From Acidobacteriota bacterium (GTDB lineage Bacteria > Acidobacteriota > Terriglobia > Bryobacterales > Bryobacteraceae): a stretch of 35,033 nucleotides of DNA. A program made the position numbers and the translations under genes. The stretch spans positions 1 through 35,033 of the forward strand of contig JACQZT010000241.1 in the NCBI GenBank assembly GCA_016213755.1. The letters run 5' to 3'. Positions 7,628 through 14,867 of the stretch are shown one piece after another (position 1 is the first letter of the stretch; each line of letters opens with the position of its first letter). The notes under the pieces are model-generated. The model worked only from the letters and a program-made list of their open reading frames with translations. It was not told the DNA's origin and searched no databases.

Positions 7628-8902
7628 ATGCGCAGACGCACATTCTTCGCCCTGGCCGGCGCGCCGGCCGTGCTCCCTCATCTCGAAGCTCTTCAGAGCC
7701 GCCCCAGTGGCGCGCTGAAAATCGCCGCGGTCGAATTCTGGCGCCTGGAGGGACGCCGCGAGACGGTGGCGGGGGTCACCGGCCAGCACCAGGTGCAGCC
7801 GCTGCACGTGTACGAGGAGCTGCGGCCCAAGGTGTTCCACGAAGGGACGCCGGCGCCGCGCACGGTGAATGCCAGCGCGCTGTATCTCAAGATCAAGACC
7901 GACGCGGGGCTGGAGGGGATTTACGGCCCCATCGACAAGGAAGCTGCCATCGTGGTCGATCAGCAGTTGCGCGGCTTCCTGCTGGGCAAGGACCCGCTGG
8001 CGGTGGAAACGCTGTGGGACCAGATGCACCGCTCCAACCGCCACTCCCGCCGCGGGCATTTCATGATGGCCATCAGCGCGGTGGACAACGCGCTGTGGGA
8101 CCTGCGCGGGCGCTACTTCAACGCCCCCGTGTACCGCCTGCTGGGCGGGCCGACGCGCCCGAGCGTGGAAGCCTACGCCAGTTGCCTGGGTTATTCCGTC
8201 GAGCCGGAGGCGGCGCGCAAGCACGCCCTCGAATACAAGAACCAGGGGTATCGGAATCAACAATGGTTCTGCGCCTCCGGCCCCAGCGACGGCGCCGCGG
8301 GACTGGCCAGGAACGTCGAACTGGTGCGGGTGCTGCGCGAGGCGGTGGGTCCGGAAACGGAGCTGATGTTCGACGCCTTCAACGGCTGGAACCTGGACTA
8401 CGCCATCGCCTGGGCCAAGCAGGTGGACCAGTACCGGCCGCGCTGGATCGAAGAGGCCTTTCATCCGGAGAAGATCGAGAGCTTCGCCGCCCTGCGCCGC
8501 GCGACCTCGGTGCCGGTGGCCACCGGCGAACACCTGTACGGGCGCTGGGAAGTGCACGACTACCTGCGCGCCGGCGCCATCACGGTAGTGCAGGCCGACC
8601 CGGAATGGTGCGGCGGGGTAAGCGAACTGGTGAAGATCTGCGCGGTGTCCTCGCTCTTCGACGCGCAAGTGATCCCGCACGGCCACGCCTTGCACGCCCC
8701 GCTGCACGTGGTGGCCGCGCAATCGCCCATGACCTGCCCGTTGGTCGAATTCCTGCTCACCAAGATGACCAACAACTACTACTACTTCGAGAAGCGCCAG
8801 CCAACCCCGGTCAACGGCCGCCTCGCCCTCCCCGACCAGCCCGGCTTCGGCATCGAATTCGACCCCGCCAAAACCGAAACCGTAAAAAAGGGGACAGCCT
8901 GA
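7628..8902 (+). CDS. Enolase-superfamily sugar-acid dehydratase (MR/MLE family, rhamnonate-dehydratase-like)
   Basis: A 424-residue member of the mandelate racemase/muconate lactonizing group, most like sugar-acid dehydratases. The N-terminus MRRRTFFALAGAPAVLP is a possible Tat signal, unusual for this family. The Mg2+ ligands are visible as Asp in FDAFNGW, Glu in WIEEAF and Glu in ATGEHLYG. The catalytic His lies in QVIPHGHALHAP. Where many relatives have a KxK or QKWF lysine after strand two, this protein reads RNQQWF, so the general base there is changed. The C-terminal residues KKGTA and the TGA stop come from the left arm of a long palindrome. Exact substrate unknown; superfamily certain. 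Confidence 0.88.
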   Translation: MRRRTFFALAGAPAVLPHLEALQSRPSGALKIAAVEFWRLEGRRETVAGVTGQHQVQPLHVYEELRPKVFHEGTPAPRTVNASALYLKIKTDAGLEGIYGPIDKEAAIVVDQQLRGFLLGKDPLAVETLWDQMHRSNRHSRRGHFMMAISAVDNALWDLRGRYFNAPVYRLLGGPTRPSVEAYASCLGYSVEPEAARKHALEYKNQGYRNQQWFCASGPSDGAAGLARNVELVRVLREAVGPETELMFDAFNGWNLDYAIAWAKQVDQYRPRWIEEAFHPEKIESFAALRRATSVPVATGEHLYGRWEVHDYLRAGAITVVQADPEWCGGVSELVKICAVSSLFDAQVIPHGHALHAPLHVVAAQSPMTCPLVEFLLTKMTNNYYYFEKRQPTPVNGRLALPDQPGFGIEFDPAKTETVKKGTA

Positions 8903-8969
8903 CCTACCCGGGTTCTTCCGCGGCGCGAAAACCCGGGCAGGTCAGGCTGTCCCCTTTTTGGTTTCGGTT
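8872..8969. repeat. Long GGGGACAG palindrome: shared gene ends and bidirectional terminator
   Basis: Nested inverted repeat. The outer arms are AACCGAAACC and GGTTTCGGTT. The main arms begin GGGGACAGCCTGACC and run on to CCCGGGTT (8890-8914), matched by 8930-8954 with one mismatch (A/C). Between the arms is a loop of about 15 nt. Five or six T follow the hairpin on each strand, which makes it a strong bidirectional Rho-independent terminator. Both convergent genes stop inside it at mirror-image TGA codons (8900-8902 and 8942-8944), each after the codons for KKGTA. The symmetric ends suggest a REP/REPIN-like or MITE-like mobile palindrome. Confidence 0.85.
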
Positions 8970-9841
8970 GGGGAGAGGGTTTCCAGGAAGGTGACGATGG
9001 CGGAATGGTCCAGGTCGCCTTTGCCTTGGTTCATGAGGGCGATCAGGGCCTGCTGCACCAGGCTGGTGAAGGGCAGGCTCACTTTCAGCGAGTCGGCCGC
9101 CAGCAGCGCGTTGCGCAGGTCTTTCTGGTGCAGCCGGATGCGGAAGCCCGGCTTGAAGTTGCGCGCCACCACCATGGGCGCCTTGGCGTTCAGCACGTTG
9201 GATCCCGCCAGTCCGCCCTTGACGGCGTTGAACACCACCTCGGGATCCAGCCCCGCCTTGGTGGCCAGCACCAGCGCTTCGCCCATGGCCGCGATGTTGC
9301 AGGCGACCATGATCTGGTTGGCCAGCTTGGTGACGTTGCCCGCGCCCACCGGACCGGTGAGGGTCGCCGACGCGCCCATGTTCTTCAGCACCGGCACGGC
9401 CTTCTCGAACACCTCGGGCTTGCCGCCCACCATGATGGCCAGCGTGCCGGCGATGGCCCCCGGTTCGCCGCCCGAAACCGGCGCGTCGAGGAAGTCGACG
9501 CCCTTGGCCGCGCACGCCGCGCCCACTTTCTGCGCCACCAGCGGGCTGATGGAACTCATGTCGATGACCAGCGTGCCGGGCCTGGCGCCTTCCAGCACTC
9601 CGCCCGCGCCGAGGATCGCCTGATCCACTTCCGGACCGTCGGGCAGCATCGTAACGACGATCTCGCTGCGCGCCGCCACGTCGGCCGCCGAAGCGCCGCG
9701 CGCGGCGCCATCGGCCACCACGGCGTCCACCGATTCGGGCACGATGTCATAGACCACCAGGCGGTGCCCCGCCTTCATAAGGTTGCGGGCCATGGGCTTG
9801 CCCATGATGCCTAAACCGACAAAACCAAGATTGCAGGACAT
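8942..9841 (-). CDS. Beta-hydroxyacid dehydrogenase (3-hydroxyisobutyrate dehydrogenase / tartronate semialdehyde reductase family)
   Basis: A 299-residue NAD(P)-dependent oxidoreductase. The Rossmann motif is GFVGLGIMGKPMARNL at the N-terminus. The substrate-binding signature is FLDAPVSGGEPGA, and the catalytic Lys lies in GAGNVTKLANQ. The helical C-terminal domain is complete (HQKDLRNALLAA). The family reduces or oxidises short beta-hydroxy acids such as 3-hydroxyisobutyrate or tartronate semialdehyde; the cofactor and substrate choice is not resolved here. It is the last gene of a minus-strand run, 4 nt after hrpB. Its final residues KKGTA and stop codon are supplied by the palindrome at 8872-8969, so the native end was probably altered by that element. 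Confidence 0.9.
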   Translation of the reverse strand: MSCNLGFVGLGIMGKPMARNLMKAGHRLVVYDIVPESVDAVVADGAARGASAADVAARSEIVVTMLPDGPEVDQAILGAGGVLEGARPGTLVIDMSSISPLVAQKVGAACAAKGVDFLDAPVSGGEPGAIAGTLAIMVGGKPEVFEKAVPVLKNMGASATLTGPVGAGNVTKLANQIMVACNIAAMGEALVLATKAGLDPEVVFNAVKGGLAGSNVLNAKAPMVVARNFKPGFRIRLHQKDLRNALLAADSLKVSLPFTSLVQQALIALMNQGKGDLDHSAIVTFLETLSPTETKKGTA

Positions 9842-9845
9842 GCAC

Positions 9846-12215
9846 TCATGCTACCTCAGGCCAGGCGTGTTTCGGATAGCGCCGCATCAACTCGCGCCGC
9901 ACCTGGGGGTAAAGCCGTTCCCAAAACCCGGCCAGGTCGCTGGTGGTCTGCACCGGGCGCTGGTTGGGTGCCAGCAGGCGCACCACCACCGGCACCGCGC
10001 CGCGCCCCACGCGCGGCGTCTCGCGCATCCCGAAGAAGTCCTGCAACCGGGACGCGATCCAGGGCGGCTGGCCCGGCTCGTAATGCACCCGCACGCGCCG
10101 TCCGCCCGGCAAACGAACGAACGCCGGCGCCACGCGCTCCAACTCGGACGAGGACACCCGCTCTTCTAATCGCCGCAGCAGGCCGCCGTCGCGCGCCGCA
10201 CTCTCCAGTTCGGCGAAACTTCGCAATCCGGCGCACAGCGAACGCAACGCCTCGCGCACCTCGTCCTGGCCCAGACACGCTATGGAGGAGTGCTCGGATG
10301 CAAACCGCACGCGGGAAAGGAACTCCTCGATCTGCTTGGGATCGGCGAAACGATGCAGCCCCGCCTCCAGCGCCCGCTCGGCCAGCAGCGCTGCGGCCGG
10401 CTTCGGATCCACGGCGCCGCTGCGGCTCTCGTCCAGGACCAGCGCATCGAACAGCAGCGCGCCCACCGATTCCACTCTCTCCGCCGCCCGGTTCCACTCG
10501 GCGCCCGCGCGCTCGGTGACGCGCTCGGGGAACAGGTCCAGAAGCCACTCGGGCTCGACCGCGCTGGCCAGGCGCACCAGCGGCAGGCGCTGATCGGAGC
10601 GTTCCTCGGCCTCCACTGCCACCAGGAATCGCGCGTCGCGCACGGTGCTCGATTCGGCCAGTTGAGCCGAGCCGCCGGAGGCCAGCAGCAGGTCGCCACC
10701 CTGCCGCCGGCGGGCCACGCGATCCGGAAACGCCGCCAGCACGGCGATGAGCAGAGCGTCGTCATTGCGCGCGCCCCGGCGCGCCGGCCGGGCGATGCGG
10801 CGGATCTGCTCGTACAAGCGCTTTTCTTCGCCGCGCCACTCGGCATCGAGCAGCGCCAGCAGATCCGAGCGGCCCGCGTGACGCCGTTCCTCGGGCAGCC
10901 GCGCCCCGGCGCTCAGCAGGGCCGCGACGGCGCAGCCATCGTCTCCCGCGCCGCGGGCGTCGGCTTCCACCAGCAGGCGGGCCAGGCGCGGATGCAGCGG
11001 GAGGCGCGCCATCTTGCGGCCCGTCCCGGTCAACTCCCCATGCGCGTCCAGCGCCCCCAGGCGTTCGAGCAGGTCTGCGGCGGCCGCCACCTGCGCCTCG
11101 GAGGGCGCTTCAAGCAGGTCCAGGTCCGCCCAGCGCCGGACGCCGAGCGAGCGCAGAGCGAGGGTGCTTTCCGCGAGCTCCGCGCGCAAAATCTCGGGCA
11201 CGTCGCGCTCCGGACGCCGGGCGAAGTCGTCCTCCGAGTACAAGCGGATAACCCGCCCTGGACGAGTGCGCCCGGCGCGGCCGGCGCGCTGAGTGGCGCT
11301 GGCTTTGCTGACTCGCTTGATGGTCAGCATGGGCAGACCGGTCCAGGGCGAAGCCGAGGCCGAGCGCGCCAGCCCGCTGTCGATCACCGCCCTCACGCCC
11401 TCGATGGTGAGCGAACTCTCGGCCACGTTGGTCGAGAGGATCAGCCGCGGCCGGTCGGCCGGCTCCAGCACCCGGGCCTGTTCTTCCAGACTGAGGTCGC
11501 CATGCAGTGGAAATACCGGAAGCCCAAAACCTTCGCACGCCCGCTGGGCGCGCCGGATCTCGCGCGCGCCCGGCAGGAAGACCAGGATGTCGCCGGCCGG
11601 ACCGCCGCGCGCCAATTCCATGACCGCATCGGCTACCTGCTGTTCCAGCGGCCGGGCCGAGTGCGGCGTGTAAGTTACCGTCAGATCGAAAAGGCGTCCC
11701 GTGGTTTCGAGCGCCGTGCACGGTTCCAGGTGCCGCGCCAGGGATGCGGCATCCATCGTCGCCGACATCGCCATCAGGCGCAGATCGCGGCGCGGTCCCT
11801 TCTGCAAACGCCGCAAGAGGCCCAGCGCCAGATCGGTGTCCAGATGCCGTTCGTGGAATTCGTCCAGCACCACAGCCGCCACGCCGGCCAGCCGCGGATC
11901 GTCCATCAGCTTGCGGACCAGCAGGCCCTCGGTGATGTAGAGCAGACGCGTGCGCGGGCCGGCCGCGGTCTCGAACCGCACCTGGTAGCCGGCGGTTTCG
12001 CCGATGCGCTCTCCGCGCAGGCTGGCGACCCGCTGGGCGGCCGCGCGCGCGGCGATGCGGCGCGGTTCCAGAACCAGGATCGTCCCGCGCAGAACCTCCA
12101 GCAGAGCGGGCGGCACGAGGGTGGTCTTCCCCGCCCCCGGCGGCGCCGTGAGGACCACGTTGCGCGCTCCGCGCACCAGTTCCGCAATCTGTCTCAGCGG
12201 AAGAATCTCGGTCAC
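9846..12215 (-). CDS. hrpB: ATP-dependent RNA helicase HrpB
   Basis: A 789-residue DEAH-box helicase, close to the usual 800-820. Walker A is APPGAGKTT near residue 25, the DExH box is DEFHERHLD, and motif III is AMSATMD. Motifs V and VI include ILSTNVAESSLTIEG and QRAGRAGRTRPG. The C-terminal HrpB-specific region is present through FFGMRETPRVGRGAVPV and the NQRPVQTTSDLAGFW end motif. The protein probably remodels RNA, but the cellular role of HrpB is poorly known. The start is GTG, overlapping the TGA of the upstream binding-protein gene in a GTGA junction, so translation is likely coupled. The beta-hydroxyacid dehydrogenase follows after 4 nt. Confidence 0.94.
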   Translation of the reverse strand: MTEILPLRQIAELVRGARNVVLTAPPGAGKTTLVPPALLEVLRGTILVLEPRRIAARAAAQRVASLRGERIGETAGYQVRFETAAGPRTRLLYITEGLLVRKLMDDPRLAGVAAVVLDEFHERHLDTDLALGLLRRLQKGPRRDLRLMAMSATMDAASLARHLEPCTALETTGRLFDLTVTYTPHSARPLEQQVADAVMELARGGPAGDILVFLPGAREIRRAQRACEGFGLPVFPLHGDLSLEEQARVLEPADRPRLILSTNVAESSLTIEGVRAVIDSGLARSASASPWTGLPMLTIKRVSKASATQRAGRAGRTRPGRVIRLYSEDDFARRPERDVPEILRAELAESTLALRSLGVRRWADLDLLEAPSEAQVAAAADLLERLGALDAHGELTGTGRKMARLPLHPRLARLLVEADARGAGDDGCAVAALLSAGARLPEERRHAGRSDLLALLDAEWRGEEKRLYEQIRRIARPARRGARNDDALLIAVLAAFPDRVARRRQGGDLLLASGGSAQLAESSTVRDARFLVAVEAEERSDQRLPLVRLASAVEPEWLLDLFPERVTERAGAEWNRAAERVESVGALLFDALVLDESRSGAVDPKPAAALLAERALEAGLHRFADPKQIEEFLSRVRFASEHSSIACLGQDEVREALRSLCAGLRSFAELESAARDGGLLRRLEERVSSSELERVAPAFVRLPGGRRVRVHYEPGQPPWIASRLQDFFGMRETPRVGRGAVPVVVRLLAPNQRPVQTTSDLAGFWERLYPQVRRELMRRYPKHAWPEVA

Positions 12216-13096
12216 CGGCTCAGTCCCGCCTCGCGCAGGAACGTGTGGGCCGCCGATTCGACGGCCACGCGGCCGGAAGCGAGCCGGGAATTGGCTTGTT
12301 TCACGGTTTCCAGGGAGACTTTCCCGCCCAGTTCCGCCAGCGCCTTTTGCAGGCCCGGATGCTCCCGCTCGGCTTCGGCGCGCATCACGAAAGCCGCCTC
12401 GCAGGGCAACAGCGCGCCCGCCGGGTCGGGCAGCACGACCAGGTCTTTGCGTTCCCAGACCACATCCGCAACGGCGGCGGCGACCACTTCCGCTTTAAAC
12501 TGGTCCAGTGCCTGCACGATTGCCAGCGGATCCATGACCACCGGCGCGCTGCTGAACGGAATGCGGTACTTCTGGCTGACCAGCGGCATTCCGTCCCGCC
12601 GGATCTCGAACTCGCGGGTCATCGCCACACGCCACCCGGGAACGCGCCGGGCCAGGTCGGCCATGGTCTTCACGCCGAACTGGTCCGCATCCGCCTTCCG
12701 GATCCCCACCACGAAGCGGTTGTCGAATCCCAGCGGAGGCGACCACAGCAGGTTGAAGCGGACCTCGTATTCGGCTCGCACACGCTCCCACATCGCGGCC
12801 GCGTTGGGAGTCACGCTGAACCGCAGCACCGTGGTCAGCGCGGCGCACGGGTGTTCCGGATAGAGGTCGATGTTGGAGCCGGTCAGGGCGGCGTGCGCGG
12901 TCTGCGTATCGCCCAGGTTCGGGCGGCGGTCGACCTTGACGCCCAGCCGGTTCTCCAGGTGCTGCGCCGCCACCTCCGCCAGGAAAGACTGCTCCACCGT
13001 GGACTTGCCGCCCACCGTCAGGGGACGCGCGGCCCGCTGGCAACCGAATACCACCCATAGGAGGCCAGCGGGGATCAGCAGCTTCGGTGCCAGCAT
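12212..13096 (-). CDS. Glycine-betaine/osmolyte-type ABC transporter substrate-binding lipoprotein
   Basis: A 294-residue periplasmic binding protein of the OpuAC/ProX type. The signal peptide ends in a lipobox-like VVFGC, so it is probably anchored as a lipoprotein. The first lobe has VGGKSTVEQSFLAEVAAQHL and NLGDTQTAHAALTGSNIDLYPE, the usual signature of QAT-family (quaternary amine) binding proteins (GSKxFTEQ..L, ..DIDxYPEYTG). The ligand is probably a quaternary amine or another osmolyte, but the aromatic cage cannot be verified. No permease or ATPase genes are adjacent, so it is an orphan. It lies 28 nt after the AmrS gene and overlaps hrpB by 4 nt, an odd operon for a transport component. 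Confidence 0.8.
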   Translation of the reverse strand: MLAPKLLIPAGLLWVVFGCQRAARPLTVGGKSTVEQSFLAEVAAQHLENRLGVKVDRRPNLGDTQTAHAALTGSNIDLYPEHPCAALTTVLRFSVTPNAAAMWERVRAEYEVRFNLLWSPPLGFDNRFVVGIRKADADQFGVKTMADLARRVPGWRVAMTREFEIRRDGMPLVSQKYRIPFSSAPVVMDPLAIVQALDQFKAEVVAAAVADVVWERKDLVVLPDPAGALLPCEAAFVMRAEAEREHPGLQKALAELGGKVSLETVKQANSRLASGRVAVESAAHTFLREAGLSR

Positions 13097-13124
13097 TTGC
13101 GCGCAGTCTCCGACAACCAGCTTC

Positions 13125-14192
13125 TCACACCGGCAAGGGGATCCGACACCAGCGGCCCGGCAGCCGGGCGCGGCAGTCCGGGCAAGCGCCGCCGGCCGTC
13201 ACGCGCTGTTCCAGGACCCGGAATCCCGACCGGCGAATCACCGTCGCGCCGCACCCCGGGCAAATCGTATCTTCCCCGCTGCCGACCTCTCCCGGCCGGT
13301 TGCCGCGGTACACAAAGCGCAGCCCTTCTCGCTGCCCGATCTCCGCCGCCCGATGCAGGTCGTCGGGGCGGGTGGCGCGCCCGCCGGTCATTTTGTAGTC
13401 GGGATGGAACGCCGTAACGTGCCACGGAATGTCGGGCGACACGGAAGCCAGGAACCCGGCCAGGCGCCCGAGTTCGTCCTCCGAATCGTTGAAATCCGGC
13501 ACCAGAAGCGTCACCACTTCGATCCACAGCCCCATTCTGTGGATCCGCCGGATGCTGTCCAGAATGGGCGCCAGCCGCCCGCCCAACTCCCGGTACCGGC
13601 CGCGGTCGAAAGACTTCAGATCGACCTTGAACAGATCCAGCCACGGACGCAGGAATTCGAGAACCTCCGGCGTGGCGTTGCCGTTGGAAACCACGCCGGT
13701 CAGCAACCCCGCCCCGCGCGCCAAACGAAAGACCTCCACGGCCCACTCGACGCTGATGAGCGGCTCATTGTAGGTGCTCACCACGGCATCCGCGCCGGAT
13801 GCGAGCGCTCTCTCAATCAGATCTTCGGGCGAAGCCTGCCGGACTCCTGTCCCGGCAGCCGGGTCCCGCAGCGCCTGCGAACTGAGCCAATTCTGGCAGT
13901 AGCCGCAATGCAGGTCGCAGCCCAGCATGCCGAAGCTGAACGCCAGCCCGCCCGGAAGCACATGGAAAAAGGGCTTCTTTTCGATCGGGTCGGCGTGATC
14001 CGCCGCGACATAACCATAGGGGGCGTACAGTCTGCCGTTGCGGTTGTAGCGGACCTTACAGATTCCCCGCTGGCCGTCGAAGATCGGACACCGGTGACCG
14101 CAGGCGAGGCAGCGCACCCGCCCGCCTTCCAAGGGCTCGCACAACTTCGAGGGGCGGACCCACTCATCGATGACGTTTTGCAGGGACGACAT
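13125..14192 (-). CDS. amrS: AmmeMemoRadiSam-type radical SAM protein
   Basis: A 355-residue radical SAM enzyme. The [4Fe-4S] motif is GCDLHCGYCQNW (C92, C96, C99). An N-terminal four-cysteine segment (VRCLACGHRC through GICKVR) and a C-terminal CPGC/CPDC pair look like zinc ribbons or extra cluster sites. AYNEP-like STYNEPLISVEW and VDLKSFD match the AmrS/PflA-like group. The reaction is unknown; relatives are linked to MEMO1 and AMMECR1 proteins, neither of which is in this window. I place the start at MSSLQNV (14192) because AGGGGGGAGGGG lies just upstream. The ORF-track start at 14213 would put that sequence inside the gene. It heads the run with the binding lipoprotein, hrpB and the dehydrogenase. 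Confidence 0.88.
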   Translation of the reverse strand: MSSLQNVIDEWVRPSKLCEPLEGGRVRCLACGHRCPIFDGQRGICKVRYNRNGRLYAPYGYVAADHADPIEKKPFFHVLPGGLAFSFGMLGCDLHCGYCQNWLSSQALRDPAAGTGVRQASPEDLIERALASGADAVVSTYNEPLISVEWAVEVFRLARGAGLLTGVVSNGNATPEVLEFLRPWLDLFKVDLKSFDRGRYRELGGRLAPILDSIRRIHRMGLWIEVVTLLVPDFNDSEDELGRLAGFLASVSPDIPWHVTAFHPDYKMTGGRATRPDDLHRAAEIGQREGLRFVYRGNRPGEVGSGEDTICPGCGATVIRRSGFRVLEQRVTAGGACPDCRARLPGRWCRIPLPV

Positions 14193-14221
14193 TCCCCTCC
14201 CCCCTGCTAACATTATGACGA

Positions 14222-14268
14222 TCGCGGCTCGGCATCCGGTACCGAGCCGCGACCGTCAGGGAGCGGTC
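14222..14268. repeat. Compound inverted repeat between rrf2-type gene and amrS
   Basis: An 11-bp perfect inverted repeat (TCGCGGCTCGG at 14222-14232, CCGAGCCGCGA at 14242-14252, 9-nt loop) runs directly into a second, 5-bp one (GACCG at 14251-14255, CGGTC at 14264-14268). There is no T-tract, so it is a weak terminator at best. I believe GAGCCGCGACCGTCAGGGAGCGG is dispersed in Solibacter-type genomes, which would make it a REP-like unit; this is from memory and unverified. Confidence 0.5.
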
Positions 14269-14284
14269 ATTCCCCGATGGGCGC

Positions 14285-14797
14285 CTACAAAGATCCCGCC
14301 GCAACACCGCTGGTTGTTTCCGCCGCAACGGCTGCGGGAAGGTAGTTCCCGTTAAAGGAATCCAGCCACTTTTGCATTTCCTCCTGGCTCTTCAGGAGAT
14401 CCTTGAGCGTGGTGGCCGTGAGCAGGTTTTCAATCATGTGCTGCACGGTATTCCAGAGACAACCCACCGAGCAGTCTTCCCGATGAACGCAGTTCTCCAA
14501 TACTCCGGAGTGTCTTTGGCAAAAAGCGGGGCCGAAAATGTTTCCGCCGAGCAACTCGAGGACTTCACCCACCGTAATCCGCTCTGCCGGACGGGCAAGC
14601 GTGTAACCGCCCGCCTGGCCGCGGGCGCTGGTTACGAATCCTCCTATTCGCAGTAACCGCATCAGCTTCGCCACGTTGGGGATGGAAAGCCCTTCCGCGC
14701 CGCTGATTTCCGGGATGCTCAAGCTTTCACCAGGCTCGATGCGCGCCATGTGGAGCAGGCAACGGAGCCCATATTCCTCCTGAGCGCTCAATTTCAT
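14285..14797 (-). CDS. Rrf2-family transcriptional regulator, probable Fe-S sensor
   Basis: A 170-residue DNA-binding regulator of the IscR/NsrR/RsrR family. The N-terminal winged helix begins MKLSAQEEYGLRCLLHMA and includes IPNVAKLMRLLRIGGFVTSARG and GGYTLARP. Four cysteines (C93, C103, C109, C113) cluster in the cluster-binding loop, with spacing C-x9-C-x5-C-x3-C. This resembles but does not equal the C-x5-C-x5-C of IscR, so the cofactor type is open. A short Ala-rich tail follows. A TATAGAAT box lies 6 nt before the ATG, suggesting a leaderless transcript. The nearest likely targets are itself, the downstream Fe-S enzyme amrS and the upstream TIGR03790 gene; this is inference from position only. 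Confidence 0.9.
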   Translation of the reverse strand: MKLSAQEEYGLRCLLHMARIEPGESLSIPEISGAEGLSIPNVAKLMRLLRIGGFVTSARGQAGGYTLARPAERITVGEVLELLGGNIFGPAFCQRHSGVLENCVHREDCSVGCLWNTVQHMIENLLTATTLKDLLKSQEEMQKWLDSFNGNYLPAAVAAETTSGVAAGSL

Positions 14798-14803
14798 GTC
14801 CTT

Positions 14804-14811
14804 ATTCTATA
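14804..14811 (-). promoter_or_regulatory. -10 box of the Rrf2 regulator gene, leaderless spacing
   Basis: Read on the minus strand, TATAGAAT is followed by AAGGAC (6 nt) and the ATG. The AAGGA could act as a Shine-Dalgarno only if transcription began further upstream, so leaderless and led versions are both possible. Confidence 0.45.
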
Positions 14812-14842
14812 CTCGGGAGAACCGGATTGAAAGGTATTTTTT

Positions 14843-14858
14843 TAGCTCGAGTTAGCTA
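14843..14858. promoter_or_regulatory. AT-rich dyad upstream of the Rrf2 regulator gene
   Basis: TAGCT-N6-AGCTA flanked by runs of six or seven T (A on the minus strand), in an unusually AT-rich patch of an otherwise high-GC region. It lies about 30 bp upstream of the rrf2-type -10 box and just past the TIGR03790 stop. It could be an operator, an UP element or part of a weak terminator. The stem is too short to decide. Confidence 0.3.
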
Positions 14859-14867
14859 TTTTTTGCC

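Noticed and set aside
10290-12863. 857-residue plus-strand ORF opposite hrpB and the binding protein
   Set aside because: Runs through the antisense of two clear genes; no domain or ribosome-binding site.
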